Of a stretch of DNA of 64,000 nt, positions 44,092-53,302 are shown one piece after another. The DNA is taken from positions 124,001 to 188,000 of the forward strand of contig NZ_BMWD01000003.1 in NCBI RefSeq assembly GCF_014651055.1. Reading direction: 5' to 3'. The notes beneath the pieces were generated by a model. It worked only from the letters and a program-made list of their open reading frames with translations. It did no database searches and was not told the DNA's origin. The stretch comes from Streptomyces fructofermentans (GTDB lineage Bacteria; Actinomycetota; Actinomycetes; Streptomycetales; Streptomycetaceae). The translations under genes were made by a program, and so were the position numbers. Position 1 is the stretch's first letter. Every line of letters begins with the position of its first letter.

Positions 44092-45540
44092 TCAGGCCGC
44101 GGTCGGCACGTTTCGCGGCACGGGGCGCCGCCGGATCACCAGCGCCATCAGCGCCGCCGCGGCGCACAGCGCGCCGGACGCGTACCACATCACGTCGTAC
44201 GAGCCGAAGGCGTCGCGTGCGACGCCGCCGAGGAAGGCCACCAGGGCCGCGCCGATCTGGTGCGAGGCGAGGACCCAGCCGAAGACGATGGCGCTGTCCT
44301 CGCCGTACTGCTCCCGGCACAGCGCCAGCGTGGGCGGGACCGTGGCCACCCAGTCGAGGCCGTAGAAGACGATGAAGAAGATCATCGGCGGGCGTACGTC
44401 GGGCGCGAGCAGCATCGGCAGGAACAGCAGCGAGACCCCGCGCAGGGCGTAGTACACGGCGAGCAGCCGGCGCGCCTCGAAGCGGTCCGTGAACCAGCCC
44501 GAGGCGATCGTGCCGACGACGTCGAAGACCCCGATGACCGCGAGGAGCGAGGCGGCCGCCGTGATCGGCATGCCGTGGTCGTGGGCGGCCGGCACGAAGT
44601 GGGTCTGGATCAGGCCGTTCGTGGAGGCCCCGCAGATCGCGAACGTGCCGGCCAGCAGCCAGAACGGGCCGGTACGGGCCGCCGACAGCAGCACCTTCAC
44701 CGCCCGGCGCGCGGCACCGGGAACGGGCGCCGGCTTCTCGACGAACTCGGCGGACCCGTAGGGCTTCAGGCCCACGTCCGCAGGGTGGTCGCGCAGCAGC
44801 AGCCAGACGAACGGGACGACGGCCAGCGCGGCGAGGGAGACCGTCACCGCGGCCGGACGCCAGTCGTGCTCGGAGACGATCCAGGAGAGCAGGGGCAGGA
44901 AGACGAGCTGGCCGGAGGCCGAGGCCGCCGTGAGGATGCCCGTGACCAGGCCGCGCCGCTCGGTGAACCAGCGGTTGGTGACGGTCGCGGCGAACGCCAG
45001 CGCCATCGAGCCGGAACCGAGGCCGACCAGCAGCCCCCAGCAGAGCAGGAGCTGCCACGCGGACGTCATCCACACCGTCGCGCCCGCGCCGAGCGAGATC
45101 ACCACCAGGGCCAGCGCGACGACCCGGCGGATGCCGAACCGGTCCATCAGCGCGGCGGCGAACGGTGCCGTGAGCCCGTACAGCGCGAGGTTGACCGAGA
45201 CGGCGAGGCCGATCGTGCCCCGCGACCAGTCGAACTCCTCGTGCAGCGGGTCGATCAGCAGACCCGGCAGGGAGCGGAAGGCCGCGGCTCCGACGATCGT
45301 CACGAAGGTCACGGCCGCCACGAACCAGGCCCGGTGCACTCGGACACGGCGCCGCCCGGCCTGCGGCTCCCGGACGTCCTGCGGCTCCCGGACGTCCTCC
45401 GGCTCCCGGACGTCCTGCGGCTCCCGCGCGCTGCTCGCGTCCCGGACGGCTCCCGGGGCCTCCGCAGCCTCCGCGTCCGGCACGGTCCCCGGGTCCTGTG
45501 CGGCTCCCGCGTCGGACGCGGCGTGGTTTGTCTGTGTCAC
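44092..45540 (-). CDS. MFS transporter (12 TM, OxlT/monocarboxylate-like)
   Basis: A 482-residue membrane transporter with about twelve helices. After a hydrophilic N-terminal tail of about 60 residues come FVAAVTFVTIVGAAAFRSLP, LAVSVNLALYGLTAPFAAAL and FGIRRVVALALVVISLGAGA. The DRFGxRRV loop between helices 2 and 3 is the MFS signature. The pattern fits the OxlT/MCT group that carries small carboxylates. The N-terminal tail contains four near-identical REPQDV hexapeptides encoded by 18-bp repeats. GTG 45540 is the likely start, with GGAAG upstream. The gene is divergent from the GlxA-type regulator. Confidence 0.87.
   Translation of the reverse strand: MTQTNHAASDAGAAQDPGTVPDAEAAEAPGAVRDASSAREPQDVREPEDVREPQDVREPQAGRRRVRVHRAWFVAAVTFVTIVGAAAFRSLPGLLIDPLHEEFDWSRGTIGLAVSVNLALYGLTAPFAAALMDRFGIRRVVALALVVISLGAGATVWMTSAWQLLLCWGLLVGLGSGSMALAFAATVTNRWFTERRGLVTGILTAASASGQLVFLPLLSWIVSEHDWRPAAVTVSLAALAVVPFVWLLLRDHPADVGLKPYGSAEFVEKPAPVPGAARRAVKVLLSAARTGPFWLLAGTFAICGASTNGLIQTHFVPAAHDHGMPITAAASLLAVIGVFDVVGTIASGWFTDRFEARRLLAVYYALRGVSLLFLPMLLAPDVRPPMIFFIVFYGLDWVATVPPTLALCREQYGEDSAIVFGWVLASHQIGAALVAFLGGVARDAFGSYDVMWYASGALCAAAALMALVIRRRPVPRNVPTAA
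45361..45430. repeat. 18-bp tandem repeat in the MFS gene
   Basis: Three full copies of an 18-bp unit (CTGCGGCTCCCGGACGTC) and one partial copy. They encode REP-Q/E-DV repeats in the N-terminal tail of the transporter. Confidence 0.95.
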
Positions 45541-45599
45541 GTCATAGAGCTTCCGGCCTGCGACGCTCCGGAACGAGTGGCCAGCAGGACAGCATTCGC

Positions 45600-45605
45600 T
45601 AGGAT
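45600..45605 (+). promoter_or_regulatory. Candidate -10 box of the GlxA-type regulator
   Basis: TAGGAT is followed by six bases and the ATG at 45612, consistent with a leaderless transcript. Confidence 0.45.
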
Positions 45606-45611
45606 CGGGCC

Positions 45612-46667
45612 ATGGCCTCGAACGCACCGTCCCGCGGACACCGCGTCGTCGTACTCGCCCTGGACGGAATCCTCCCCTTCGAGCTGGGCATCCCGCAGCG
45701 CATCTTCGGCCTGGCCCGCGACTCCGAGGGCCGCAGGCTGTACGAGGTGGTCACCTGCTCGATCCGGCCACCGGGCCCGGTGGCCACGGACGCCGACTTC
45801 GCCGTGCTCGTCGCGAACGGCCCGGAGGCACTGGCGACCGCCGACACGGTCGTCGTCCCGGCCTCGTACGAACTCGGCCCCGTCCACGACGAGGGCGTGC
45901 TCACCGACGAACTGGCCGCCGCGCTCGCCCACATCAGGCCCGGCACCCGGCTCGTCGCCATCTGCACGGGCGGCTACGTGCTCGCCGCCGCGGGTCGCCT
46001 CGACGGCCGTCCGGCCACCACGCACTGGGCCTCCGCCGAGCACTTCCAGCGGCTCTTCCCCAAGGTGCGGGTCGACGCGGACGTACTGTTCGTGGACGAC
46101 GGCGACCTCCTCACCTCGGCCGGTGTCGCCGCCGGCATCGACCTGTGCCTGCACATCGTGCGGCGCGACCACGGCACCGCCGTCGCGAACGACGTGGCCC
46201 GGCGCACCGTCGTGCCCCCGCACCGCGACGGCGGCCAGGCGCAGTACATCCACCGTCCGGTCCCCGAGCCCCGGGCGGCCACCACGACGGCCGCCCGCGC
46301 CTGGGCACTGGGCCGGCTGCACGAGCCGATCCAGCTGCGGGACATGGCCGAGCAGGAGTCGATGTCGGTCCGCACCTTCACCCGGCGCTTCCGCGAGGAG
46401 GCCGGCGTCAGCCCCGGTCAGTGGATCACCCAGCAGCGCGTCGAACGCGCCCGCCACCTCCTGGAGTCCACCGGCTCCTCCATCGACCAGGTCGCCCGGG
46501 ACTCGGGCTTCGGCACGGCCCAGTCGATGCGCCAGCATCTGCAGGCGGCACTCGGGGTCACGCCGAGCGCGTACCGCCGGACGTTCCGCTCGGACGGCAT
46601 CGGATCGGACGGCATCGGATCGGACGGCGCCGGAGCGGACGGCGTCCGGTCAGCCGTCGACCGCTGA
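45612..46667 (+). CDS. GlxA-family transcriptional regulator (DJ-1/PfpI + AraC)
   Basis: A 351-residue regulator. Residues 10-185 form a DJ-1/PfpI amidotransferase-like domain, with LVAICTGGYVLAAAGRLDGR carrying the cysteine elbow. A C-terminal AraC/XylS double helix-turn-helix follows (IQLRDMAEQESMSVRTFTRR, then SSIDQVARDSGFGTAQSMRQ). The end carries four pentapeptide repeats (SDGIG type) encoded by 15-bp DNA repeats at 46591-46650. It lies next to MFS genes on both sides and probably controls one of them. The last 18 bases overlap the end of the convergent transporter gene. Confidence 0.92.
   Translation: MASNAPSRGHRVVVLALDGILPFELGIPQRIFGLARDSEGRRLYEVVTCSIRPPGPVATDADFAVLVANGPEALATADTVVVPASYELGPVHDEGVLTDELAAALAHIRPGTRLVAICTGGYVLAAAGRLDGRPATTHWASAEHFQRLFPKVRVDADVLFVDDGDLLTSAGVAAGIDLCLHIVRRDHGTAVANDVARRTVVPPHRDGGQAQYIHRPVPEPRAATTTAARAWALGRLHEPIQLRDMAEQESMSVRTFTRRFREEAGVSPGQWITQQRVERARHLLESTGSSIDQVARDSGFGTAQSMRQHLQAALGVTPSAYRRTFRSDGIGSDGIGSDGAGADGVRSAVDR
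46591..46650. repeat. 15-bp tandem repeat at the end of the GlxA-type gene
   Basis: Four contiguous 15-bp units. The first two are identical (CGGACGGCATCGGAT); the last two are diverged. They encode the C-terminal SDGIG-SDGIG-SDGAG-ADGVR sequence. Confidence 0.95.
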
Positions 46668-47948
46668 GCCCTGTTCGACCGCCGGCCGCGGCACCCCGGC
46701 CGAGCGCTCCTCCACCGCCGCCCGCGCCCCCGACGCCTCCCCGGTCGACGGCTTCTCGTCCGGCACCCGCTCCCCCGGCGCCCATCGCTGCGAGGTCCGT
46801 CGCCGCTCGCCCCACGCGCCGATCAGCGCCAGCGTCATCGTGAGCCCGACGCCGGCGAGGACCGCCGTGGACGGCGCGACGACCTGGAGCATGGCGCCCG
46901 CGAACGACCCCGTCACCGCGTAACCGGCGCCCACGGCCGCGTACATGACCGAGTAGCCCGCGGCCAGCGCGCTCGCCGGGAGGGCCTCGCGCAGAGAGAG
47001 GTTCCGGGTGAGCATCACACAGGCCTGGAGGACACCCGCGGCGACCAGGGCCCCGGCCATCCAGGCGGTGTCGGGTATCAGCGCGACCAGGGCCACACAG
47101 GCCGAGACCCCGGTCATCAGCACCAGGCCGCGCGTGTGCAGCCGCCCGGGCCAGGTGCGCAGCCCGTAGACGAACGCCCCGACCACCGAGCCCAGGGAGA
47201 ACCCGGCGAGCAGCGGCCCCGCCCAGCCGACCCCCGTGCCGCGCTGCTCCAGGAGCGCGGGCAGCACGAGTTCGGCGAGGGCGAGCAGGGAGAGGCTGGC
47301 GGCACCCGTCACGTACACCGGCCAGGCCCGGGCCATGATGCGTGCCATGGACGCGCCGCCGCGGTCGGTCTCGTCCGCGGGCCGGCCCACCGGCAGCGCC
47401 CACAGCCCGCCGACCGAGGCCGCCATCAGCGCGGCGGCCAGCAGCAGCGGCACCCGGGGGGCGACTCCGAGCGCGAGACCGGTGACGACGGCCGGGGACA
47501 GGGCCCATATCCCGGAGTTCAGCACCGACTCGAACGACAGGGCCTGCGTGACGGACCGCTCGGGGACCAGACCCGTCAGCAGGGCGCGCATCGCTCCCGG
47601 CGCGGCCGCGGGGGCCGCGCCCGCGAGGAACGCGAACGCGCCCAGGACCAGCGGGTGCGCGTGCGGCAGCGCGCCGAGCCCCGCGAAGCCCGCCGCCCCC
47701 GCCACCAGACCTGCGGCGAGCTGGGGCCTGACCCGCTCGGGACGCATCCGCATCCCGAGCAGCGGTGCGCCCACGATCTCACCGATCACGTACACCGCCG
47801 CGAGGACCGCGCCCAGCGTGTAGCCGCCGGGGCGCTCCCGCACGAGGAACACCACGGCGAGGGGTGCCAGGGCCACCGGCAACCGGGCACCGACGGCCGT
47901 CAACGACCAGGTCAGCACCTGCTTGGACGCGACATCGCGATACGTCAT
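46650..47948 (-). CDS. MFS transporter
   Basis: A 432-residue membrane protein with about twelve helices, beginning MTYRDVASKQVLTWSLTAVG. Segments such as LAPLAVVFLV, TLGAVLAAVYVIGEIVGAPL and GALVAAGVLQACVMLTRNLS are typical. The DRxGxR-type loop is weak, as in the YcaD-like MFS proteins common in streptomycetes. The last 50 residues are a charged cytoplasmic tail. The 3' end overlaps the convergent GlxA-type gene by 18 bases. The substrate is unknown. Confidence 0.83.
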   Translation of the reverse strand: MTYRDVASKQVLTWSLTAVGARLPVALAPLAVVFLVRERPGGYTLGAVLAAVYVIGEIVGAPLLGMRMRPERVRPQLAAGLVAGAAGFAGLGALPHAHPLVLGAFAFLAGAAPAAAPGAMRALLTGLVPERSVTQALSFESVLNSGIWALSPAVVTGLALGVAPRVPLLLAAALMAASVGGLWALPVGRPADETDRGGASMARIMARAWPVYVTGAASLSLLALAELVLPALLEQRGTGVGWAGPLLAGFSLGSVVGAFVYGLRTWPGRLHTRGLVLMTGVSACVALVALIPDTAWMAGALVAAGVLQACVMLTRNLSLREALPASALAAGYSVMYAAVGAGYAVTGSFAGAMLQVVAPSTAVLAGVGLTMTLALIGAWGERRRTSQRWAPGERVPDEKPSTGEASGARAAVEERSAGVPRPAVEQGSAVDG

Positions 47949-48083
47949 GCCGACGACATTATGGGAAGCCGCGGACAACGCCCCAGCGGGTTTCCCGACC
48001 TGTGGACAACTCCCGGCCGCCCGCCGACGCCCCCGCGCACCGGGCGCCCTCGCGCCCCCGTTCACCCCAGCACCCGGTCACCC

Positions 48084-48149
48084 CGCACCCGCACCGGCAC
48101 CCGCACCGGCACCGGCACCGGCACCGGCACCGGCACCGGCACCCGCACG
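48084..48149. repeat. Hexanucleotide tandem repeat, 11 units
   Basis: Eleven 6-bp units of the CGCACC / GGCACC type end right at the stop codon of the alcohol dehydrogenase (48151). Because the gene is leftward, the array forms the start of its 3' untranslated region. Confidence 0.95.
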
Positions 48150-48150
48150 C

Positions 48151-49200
48151 TCAGAACATCAGCACCGCCCGCGCGACCCTTCCCGCGTGCGCGTCCGCCG
48201 CGGCCTTCTCGAAGTCCTCGACGGGATACGTCTGCGTCACCAGTTCGTCGAGCAGCAGCCGCCCCTCGCGGTACAGCTCCGCGTACAGCGCGATGTCCCG
48301 CTGCGGCCGGGAGGACCCGTACCGGCACCCCAGGATCGACTTGTCCAGGTACATCGACGAGACCAGGAAGGACGCCTCGGCGGTCGAGGGCGGCACCCCC
48401 AGCAGCACCGCCTGCCCGTGGCGGTCGAGCAGGTCGATCGCCTGCCGGACGAGTTCCACCCGCCCCACGCACTCGAAGACGTGGTCCGCGCCGGTCCGCA
48501 GGATGTCCCGTACGCCCTCCGAGGACGTGAGGAAGTGGCTCGCCCCGAACCGCCGCGCCGCCGCCTCCTTGGCCGGGTTGGCGTCCACCGCGACGACCGT
48601 CGAGGCGCCCGCGAGCCGCGCTCCCTGGATCACGTTGAGCCCGATCCCGCCGGTGCCGATGACGACGACGCTCTCCCCGCGGTCCACCCGCGCACGGTTC
48701 AGCACGGCGCCGACCCCGGTCAGCACCCCGCAGCCGATCAGCGCGGCGGAGGCCATCGGGATGTCCTCGGGGATGCGTACCGCCTGCACGGCCTTGACGA
48801 CCGTGCGCTCCGCGAACGCCGAGTTGGACGCGAACTGGTACAGCGGCCGCCCCTCGCGCGAGAAGGGCCGCCCCGGCCGCCCGATGGCCGTGCGGCACAT
48901 GGTCGGACGCCCCCGGTCGCAGTCCGCGCAGGCGCCGCAGTTCGCCAGCGTGGACAGGGCCACGTGGTCCCCCGGCCCGACGTGGGCGACTCCCGCGCCG
49001 ACCGCCTCGACCACCCCCGCGCCCTCGTGGCCGAGCACCACGGGGACCGGGAACGGAATGGTCCCGTCCACCACCGAGAGGTCGCTGTGGCACAGTCCGG
49101 CCGCCGCGACCGCCACCAGTACCTCGCCGGGGCCCGGGTCCCGGACCTCCAGGTCGTCCACCACCCGGGTCTGCCTGCCGTCGAAGACCACACCCCGCAT
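48151..49200 (-). CDS. Zinc-dependent alcohol dehydrogenase (MDR)
   Basis: A 349-residue medium-chain dehydrogenase. GLCHSDLSVVDG supplies the catalytic-zinc cysteine and GHEGAGVVEAVG the following histidine and acid. CGACADCDRGRPTMC is the structural-zinc cluster, and VVVIGTGGIGLNVIQGARLA the NAD site. It would oxidise an alcohol to an aldehyde or ketone. The ATG at 49200 has GAGGTG six bases upstream. It begins ten bases after the acyl-CoA dehydrogenase stop codon, so the two are co-transcribed. Confidence 0.93.
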   Translation of the reverse strand: MRGVVFDGRQTRVVDDLEVRDPGPGEVLVAVAAAGLCHSDLSVVDGTIPFPVPVVLGHEGAGVVEAVGAGVAHVGPGDHVALSTLANCGACADCDRGRPTMCRTAIGRPGRPFSREGRPLYQFASNSAFAERTVVKAVQAVRIPEDIPMASAALIGCGVLTGVGAVLNRARVDRGESVVVIGTGGIGLNVIQGARLAGASTVVAVDANPAKEAAARRFGASHFLTSSEGVRDILRTGADHVFECVGRVELVRQAIDLLDRHGQAVLLGVPPSTAEASFLVSSMYLDKSILGCRYGSSRPQRDIALYAELYREGRLLLDELVTQTYPVEDFEKAAADAHAGRVARAVLMF

Positions 49201-49210
49201 CGCGCCCACC

Positions 49211-50353
49211 TCAGCCCTTCGGTTCTCTGGGAAGGCCGAGCACCCGCTCGGCGATGATCGTGCGCTGGATCTCGTCGGAGCCGCCGTAGACGGTGTCGGC
49301 CCGGCTGAAGAGGAACAGGTGCTGGAACGGGTCCAGTTCGTACGGGGCCGCCGGCGTCCAGTCCGCGGGGCCGACCGCCGCCCCCGCCCCCCGCACCCGC
49401 ACGGCCAGTTCGCCGAGACTCTGGTGCCAGCGGCCCCACAGCAGCTTGGCCACGCTGGGGGCGCCCGTGTCCGCCGGGCCGCCGAGTGTGCGCAGCGCGT
49501 TCCACCGCATGACGCGCAGTTCCGCCCACTGGCGCACCAGGCCCTCCCGGACGACCGGGTCCTCGGCCGCGCCGGTCTCCACGGCCGCCGCGACCACCCG
49601 CCCGAGTTCCGCCGCGAAGCCGATCTGCTGGGCGAGGGTGGAGACGCCCCGCTCGAAGCCGAGCAGGCTCATGGCGACCCGCCAGCCGTCGCCCTCGCCT
49701 CCGACGACGTGCTCCACGCGCGCGTGCGCCCCGTCGAAGAAGACCTCGTTGAAGTCGCTGGTGCCCGTCATCTGGCGGATCGGACGGACGTCGATCCGGC
49801 CCGGCTGGTCCATCGGGACGAGCAGGAGGCTCAGTCCGTGGTGGCGGGCCGAACCGGCCCCGGTGCGGGCGAGCACGAAGCACCAGTCCGCCTCGTGGGC
49901 GAGCGACGTCCAGATCTTCTGCCCGCTGATCCGGTACGCGTCGCCGTCCCGCACCGCCGCCGTGCGGACACCGGCGAGGTCGGAGCCCGCCCCGGGTTCG
50001 CTGTAGCCCTGGCACCACAACTCGTCACCGGCGGCGATCGGCGGCAGGAAACGGGACTTCTGCTCCGTACTGCCGTGGGCCAGGAGCGTGGGGGCCAGCA
50101 GGTTCTCGCCGATGTGCCCGCAGCGCGCCGGCGCCCCGGAGCGCGCGTACTCCTCGGCCCAGACCACCTGCCTGGTGAGTCCGACCGGCCGGTTGCCGTA
50201 GCCGCCCTCCGACCAGCCGAGGCCCGTCCAGCCGGCCTTTCCGAGCGTGCGCTCCCATTCCCTGCGGTTCCCGGCGGCCGGCACGTGCTCGGCCAGCCAC
50301 TCCCGCGCCTGCGCCCGGAACTCCTCGTCCCCCGACGTGAACCCGAACTCCAT
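49211..50353 (-). CDS. Acyl-CoA dehydrogenase (EIQR subunit type)
   Basis: A 380-residue FAD acyl-CoA dehydrogenase. The N-terminus is MEFGFTSGDEEFRAQAREWL. LWCQGYSEPGAGSDLAGVRT and ISGQKIWTSLAHEADWCFVL form the FAD-binding middle, and VYGGSDEIQRTIIAERVLGL the C-terminal FAD loop. It is of the type that forms heteromers with a second, smaller subunit; the HGG-type protein at 29440 or 54282 could be the partner. The ATG at 50353 has GGAG at six bases. It follows the SDR gene by 193 bases and is probably in the same operon. Confidence 0.92.
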   Translation of the reverse strand: MEFGFTSGDEEFRAQAREWLAEHVPAAGNRREWERTLGKAGWTGLGWSEGGYGNRPVGLTRQVVWAEEYARSGAPARCGHIGENLLAPTLLAHGSTEQKSRFLPPIAAGDELWCQGYSEPGAGSDLAGVRTAAVRDGDAYRISGQKIWTSLAHEADWCFVLARTGAGSARHHGLSLLLVPMDQPGRIDVRPIRQMTGTSDFNEVFFDGAHARVEHVVGGEGDGWRVAMSLLGFERGVSTLAQQIGFAAELGRVVAAAVETGAAEDPVVREGLVRQWAELRVMRWNALRTLGGPADTGAPSVAKLLWGRWHQSLGELAVRVRGAGAAVGPADWTPAAPYELDPFQHLFLFSRADTVYGGSDEIQRTIIAERVLGLPREPKG

Positions 50354-50546
50354 GTCGTCTCCGTCCACCACCGCGCCCGTAGGTCCGCGGACCGGCGCAC
50401 GGCCGACCGCCCCCTCCCGCACCCGCCGGACCGCCGCGACGGCGCACGGCGACCCCGTCCCCCGCCCCGTCGTGGCGGCCCGGTGTCCACGCCTCCCTCA
50501 CGGAGGAGTGCACCACCGTCCGCCCCCGGGGCGGGGGTTCACGCGC

Positions 50547-51458
50547 TCACGTGCCGCCCGCCGACCGGGCGCGCGCCGCCCGCTCCATCGCGGCCACCTG
50601 CTCAAGCAGTGGCATCGGATCGGTTCCGACGGTCCCGGGCAGGAAGTCCGCGATGCGCTCCGGCGTCCAGGAGCCCTCCGCGTACCCGGCGCGCAGTTCC
50701 CTCGGCTGGGCCCACACCGCGATCTTCGGGCCCGCGATCGTGTAGACCTGCCCGGTGATCCGCTCCGCGCGGGCCCGCTCCGACAGCAGGTAGACCACCA
50801 GCGCTGCCACGTCCTCGGGTTCGCCGATCTCCTTGAGCTCCATGGGCACGTTGGCCGACATGCGGGTACGGGCGACCGGCGCGACGGCGTTCGCCGTGAC
50901 CCCGTACTTGTGCAGGCCGAGCGCCGCGCTGCGCACGAGCGAGATGATCCCGCCCTTCGCCGCGCTGTAGTTGGCCTGCGAGACGGACCCCTGGTGGTTG
51001 CCGCTGGTGAAGCCGACCAGGGTTCCGGTGCCCTGCCTGCGCATGACCGCCGAGGCGGCCCGGAACACCGTGAACGTCCCCTTGAGATGGGTGGCGAGGA
51101 CCGGGTCCCACTCCTGCTCGGTCATGTTGAACAGCATCCGCTCGCGCAGGATGCCCGCCACGCACACGACCCCGTCGAGCCGCCCGTACGCCTCCAGGGC
51201 CGTGTCGACGACCCGCAGGCCGCCCTCCATCGTCGAGATGTCGTCGGCGACCGCGACCGCCTCCCCGCCGGCCGCGCCGATCTCCTTGACCACGGCGTCG
51301 GCCACCGAACTGGTCGGCTGCGCGCCCTCGATCGAGACGCCGTAGTCGTTGACGACGACCCGCGCCCCCTCGGCGGCGGCCGCCAGCGCGACGGCCCGTC
51401 CGATGCCCCGGCCAGCCCCGGTCACGGCGACGACCTTGTCTGCCAAGAAGTTCCCCAC
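50547..51458 (-). CDS. Short-chain dehydrogenase/reductase (type with C-terminal extension)
   Basis: A 303-residue SDR. ADKVVAVTGAGRGIGRAVAL forms the cofactor loop and VVVNDYGVSIEG the second strand. The active-site YSAAKGG follows GFTSGNHQGSVSQAN, where Gly and Asn replace the usual serine region. The C-terminal extension of about 50 residues (SWTPERIADFLPGTVGTDPM) is shared with hydroxyacyl-CoA-dehydrogenase-like SDRs of steroid catabolism. GTG 51458 has GGAAGGGG upstream, and the operator is 23 bases away. First gene of the operon containing an acyl-CoA dehydrogenase and an alcohol dehydrogenase. Confidence 0.9.
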   Translation of the reverse strand: MGNFLADKVVAVTGAGRGIGRAVALAAAAEGARVVVNDYGVSIEGAQPTSSVADAVVKEIGAAGGEAVAVADDISTMEGGLRVVDTALEAYGRLDGVVCVAGILRERMLFNMTEQEWDPVLATHLKGTFTVFRAASAVMRRQGTGTLVGFTSGNHQGSVSQANYSAAKGGIISLVRSAALGLHKYGVTANAVAPVARTRMSANVPMELKEIGEPEDVAALVVYLLSERARAERITGQVYTIAGPKIAVWAQPRELRAGYAEGSWTPERIADFLPGTVGTDPMPLLEQVAAMERAARARSAGGT

Positions 51459-51480
51459 GCCCCGGCCCCTTCCCGCAGTT

Positions 51481-51497
51481 TCTGACGGTCCGTTAGA
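51481..51497. promoter_or_regulatory. Operator palindrome (site 13)
   Basis: TCTGACGGTCCGTTAGA matches 13 of 14 specified positions. It lies between the divergent SDR (23 bases) and cyclase (57 bases) genes and could control both. Confidence 0.8.
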
Positions 51498-51554
51498 TTC
51501 TCCTTGGATTCTACGACCCGCCGGATACCTGGAGACAAGCCCCGGGGAGGACCC

Positions 51555-52481
51555 GTGTCACTGCCGGACGAGTTCCACGAGATCGCCAAGCGCGTGAACA
51601 ACTGGGGGCGTTGGGGCGCCGACGACGAGATCGGCACACTGAACCTGATCACCGACGAGGTGGTGCGGGAGGCGGCCGCGACCGTCCGCCACGGCCGCCG
51701 TGTCCCGCTGGCGCTGCCGCTGCGGCAGGACGGCGTGCAGACCGGGATGATCCCGGGGCGGGTCAACCCCCTGCACACGATGGTGCAGATCAACCAGGAA
51801 CTGTTCGGCCCCGGCACGGTGGCGTGCAGCGACGACGCCGTGACGATGGGCCTGCAGGCCGCCACCCACTGGGACGCGCTGCCCCACGTGTCGCACTCGG
51901 GCCGGATCTACAACGGCCGACCGGCCACCACCGTCACGGCGCACGGGGGCGCGCAGTTCGCCGGCATCGACAAGCCACGGCACATCGTGTCGCGCGGCAT
52001 CCTCCTGGACGTGGCCCGCGCGCTCGGCAGGGACCGCCTGGACAGCGGCCACGCGGTGACCCCGGAGGACCTGGAGGCGGCCGAGGAACTGGCGGGCGCG
52101 ACGGTCCGCCCCGGCGACGTCGTCCTCGTCCGGACCGGCCAGGTCCAGCTCCATCTGGCGGGGGACAACCACGCGTACGCGTTCCCGTCGCCCGGCCTGT
52201 CCGTGCGGACCCCGGAGTGGTTCCACGCGCGCGATGCAGCGGCGGTCGCGAACGACACGCTCACCTTCGAGATCTTCCCGCCGGAGATCGAGGACCTGTG
52301 GCTGCCCGTGCACGCCCTCGACCTCGTCGAGATGGGCATGCTCCAGGGCCAGAACTGGAACCTCGAAGAGTTGTCCACAGCCTGTGGAGAACTTGGCCGC
52401 CATACGTTCCTGCTGTCGGCGATGCCCGAACCGTTCACCGGCGGCACGGGCACCCCGGTGGCACCCGTCGCGATCCTCTGA
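51555..52481 (+). CDS. Cyclase-family (kynurenine-formamidase-like) hydrolase
   Basis: A 308-residue protein of the metal-dependent cyclase family. It includes NNWGRWGADDEIGTLNLITD, GLQAATHWDALPHVSHSGRI (HxDxxxH metal motif), GIDKPRHIVSRGILLDVARA and GDVVLVRTGQVQL. Family members hydrolyse amides or lactones, as kynurenine formamidase does, or act in polyketide metabolism. GTG 51555 is chosen, with GGGGAGG immediately upstream. An ATG at 51504 in the same frame is possible but would place the start six bases from the operator. Confidence 0.88.
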   Translation: MSLPDEFHEIAKRVNNWGRWGADDEIGTLNLITDEVVREAAATVRHGRRVPLALPLRQDGVQTGMIPGRVNPLHTMVQINQELFGPGTVACSDDAVTMGLQAATHWDALPHVSHSGRIYNGRPATTVTAHGGAQFAGIDKPRHIVSRGILLDVARALGRDRLDSGHAVTPEDLEAAEELAGATVRPGDVVLVRTGQVQLHLAGDNHAYAFPSPGLSVRTPEWFHARDAAAVANDTLTFEIFPPEIEDLWLPVHALDLVEMGMLQGQNWNLEELSTACGELGRHTFLLSAMPEPFTGGTGTPVAPVAIL

Positions 52482-52709
52482 CGCCGCGAGGGGCGCAAAG
52501 GGCGCGAAAGGGGCGTGAGGACGGAGTCCGGCGCCCCCGGGGACGGTGGTCGGGCGACGCACTCCCACGGGACCGCGGGCACTGACGGTCGGGTGGCGGC
52601 GCGGCGCTGCGCGCCCCGAGCACGGCATCGCGCGCCGCCATCCGGCTCCGGCGCGCCCGTCCCGCTCCTGCCCCCCGGGCGGCGGCGCCGAATCGCGACC
52701 CGCCCTCGC

Positions 52710-52736
52710 CGAGGGCTCCCGTCACCGGAGCCCTCG
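52710..52736. terminator. Hairpin downstream of the cyclase gene
   Basis: CGAGGGCTCC pairs perfectly with GGAGCCCTCG across a 7-base loop, about 230 bases after the stop codon. Confidence 0.5.
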
Positions 52737-53051
52737 CCGTCCCCTCGCGGCGACTCGCTGCCACAAGCGTGATCAAACGGACAGGCCGCGTCAACACCCG
52801 TTCGGGGATTAGCGGCTTTCACACCTTTTGCGACCGGACCGGTGGAAGCACACCCCGGCGCACCGGGCGCCCGGAATCGCGGCGCCGTGCACCAACGCCC
52901 CACTCGGAGAGCCGGGGTCGGGCGCCGGACGGGAGCCGACGGGTCGGCACCCGGCAGTCGACGAACCCGACGGAGGGCAGGGCGGCCGGAGCGAGAAGGC
53001 GAGGCGCACACGGATCGGAGGGCGGCCGGACCAGGGACGCACGGAAGCGGA

Positions 53052-53115
53052 GACGGACAGGACCGGAGACACGCAAGGCCGGAGACGCGCAGGACCGGAG
53101 ACGGACAGGACCGGA
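53052..53115. repeat. 16-bp tandem repeat, 4 units
   Basis: Four contiguous 16-bp units (GACGGACAGGACCGGA and variants). The first and fourth are identical. Intergenic. Confidence 0.95.
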
Positions 53116-53302
53116 GGACGTACGAAGCCGCGGACCGGACCGCGGACCGGAGTGCATCACGGCCGGGCTGGACCGGACCGCGGACCGGCGCCGACCGCGG
53201 CCGGGCAGGACCGCGGGACGGGCGGGGCCGGGCGCCACGCGCCGTGCGGGCGCACGGAACGGGGGCCGCCCGCCGCTCGGGAGCAGTGGGGGCCGACGGC
53301 GC

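Larger units (their letters stand above)
52482..53302. other. Large intergenic region
   Basis: An 821-bp region between the cyclase gene and the convergent RsbW-like gene. It contains a hairpin at 52710-52736 (10-bp perfect stem of CGAGGGCTCC) that may terminate the cyclase transcript. It also contains a less GC-rich stretch near 52765-52850 and a 16-bp tandem repeat, listed separately. Long open frames on both strands are compositionally biased (Arg, Gly, Pro) and show no domain. Confidence 0.5.
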
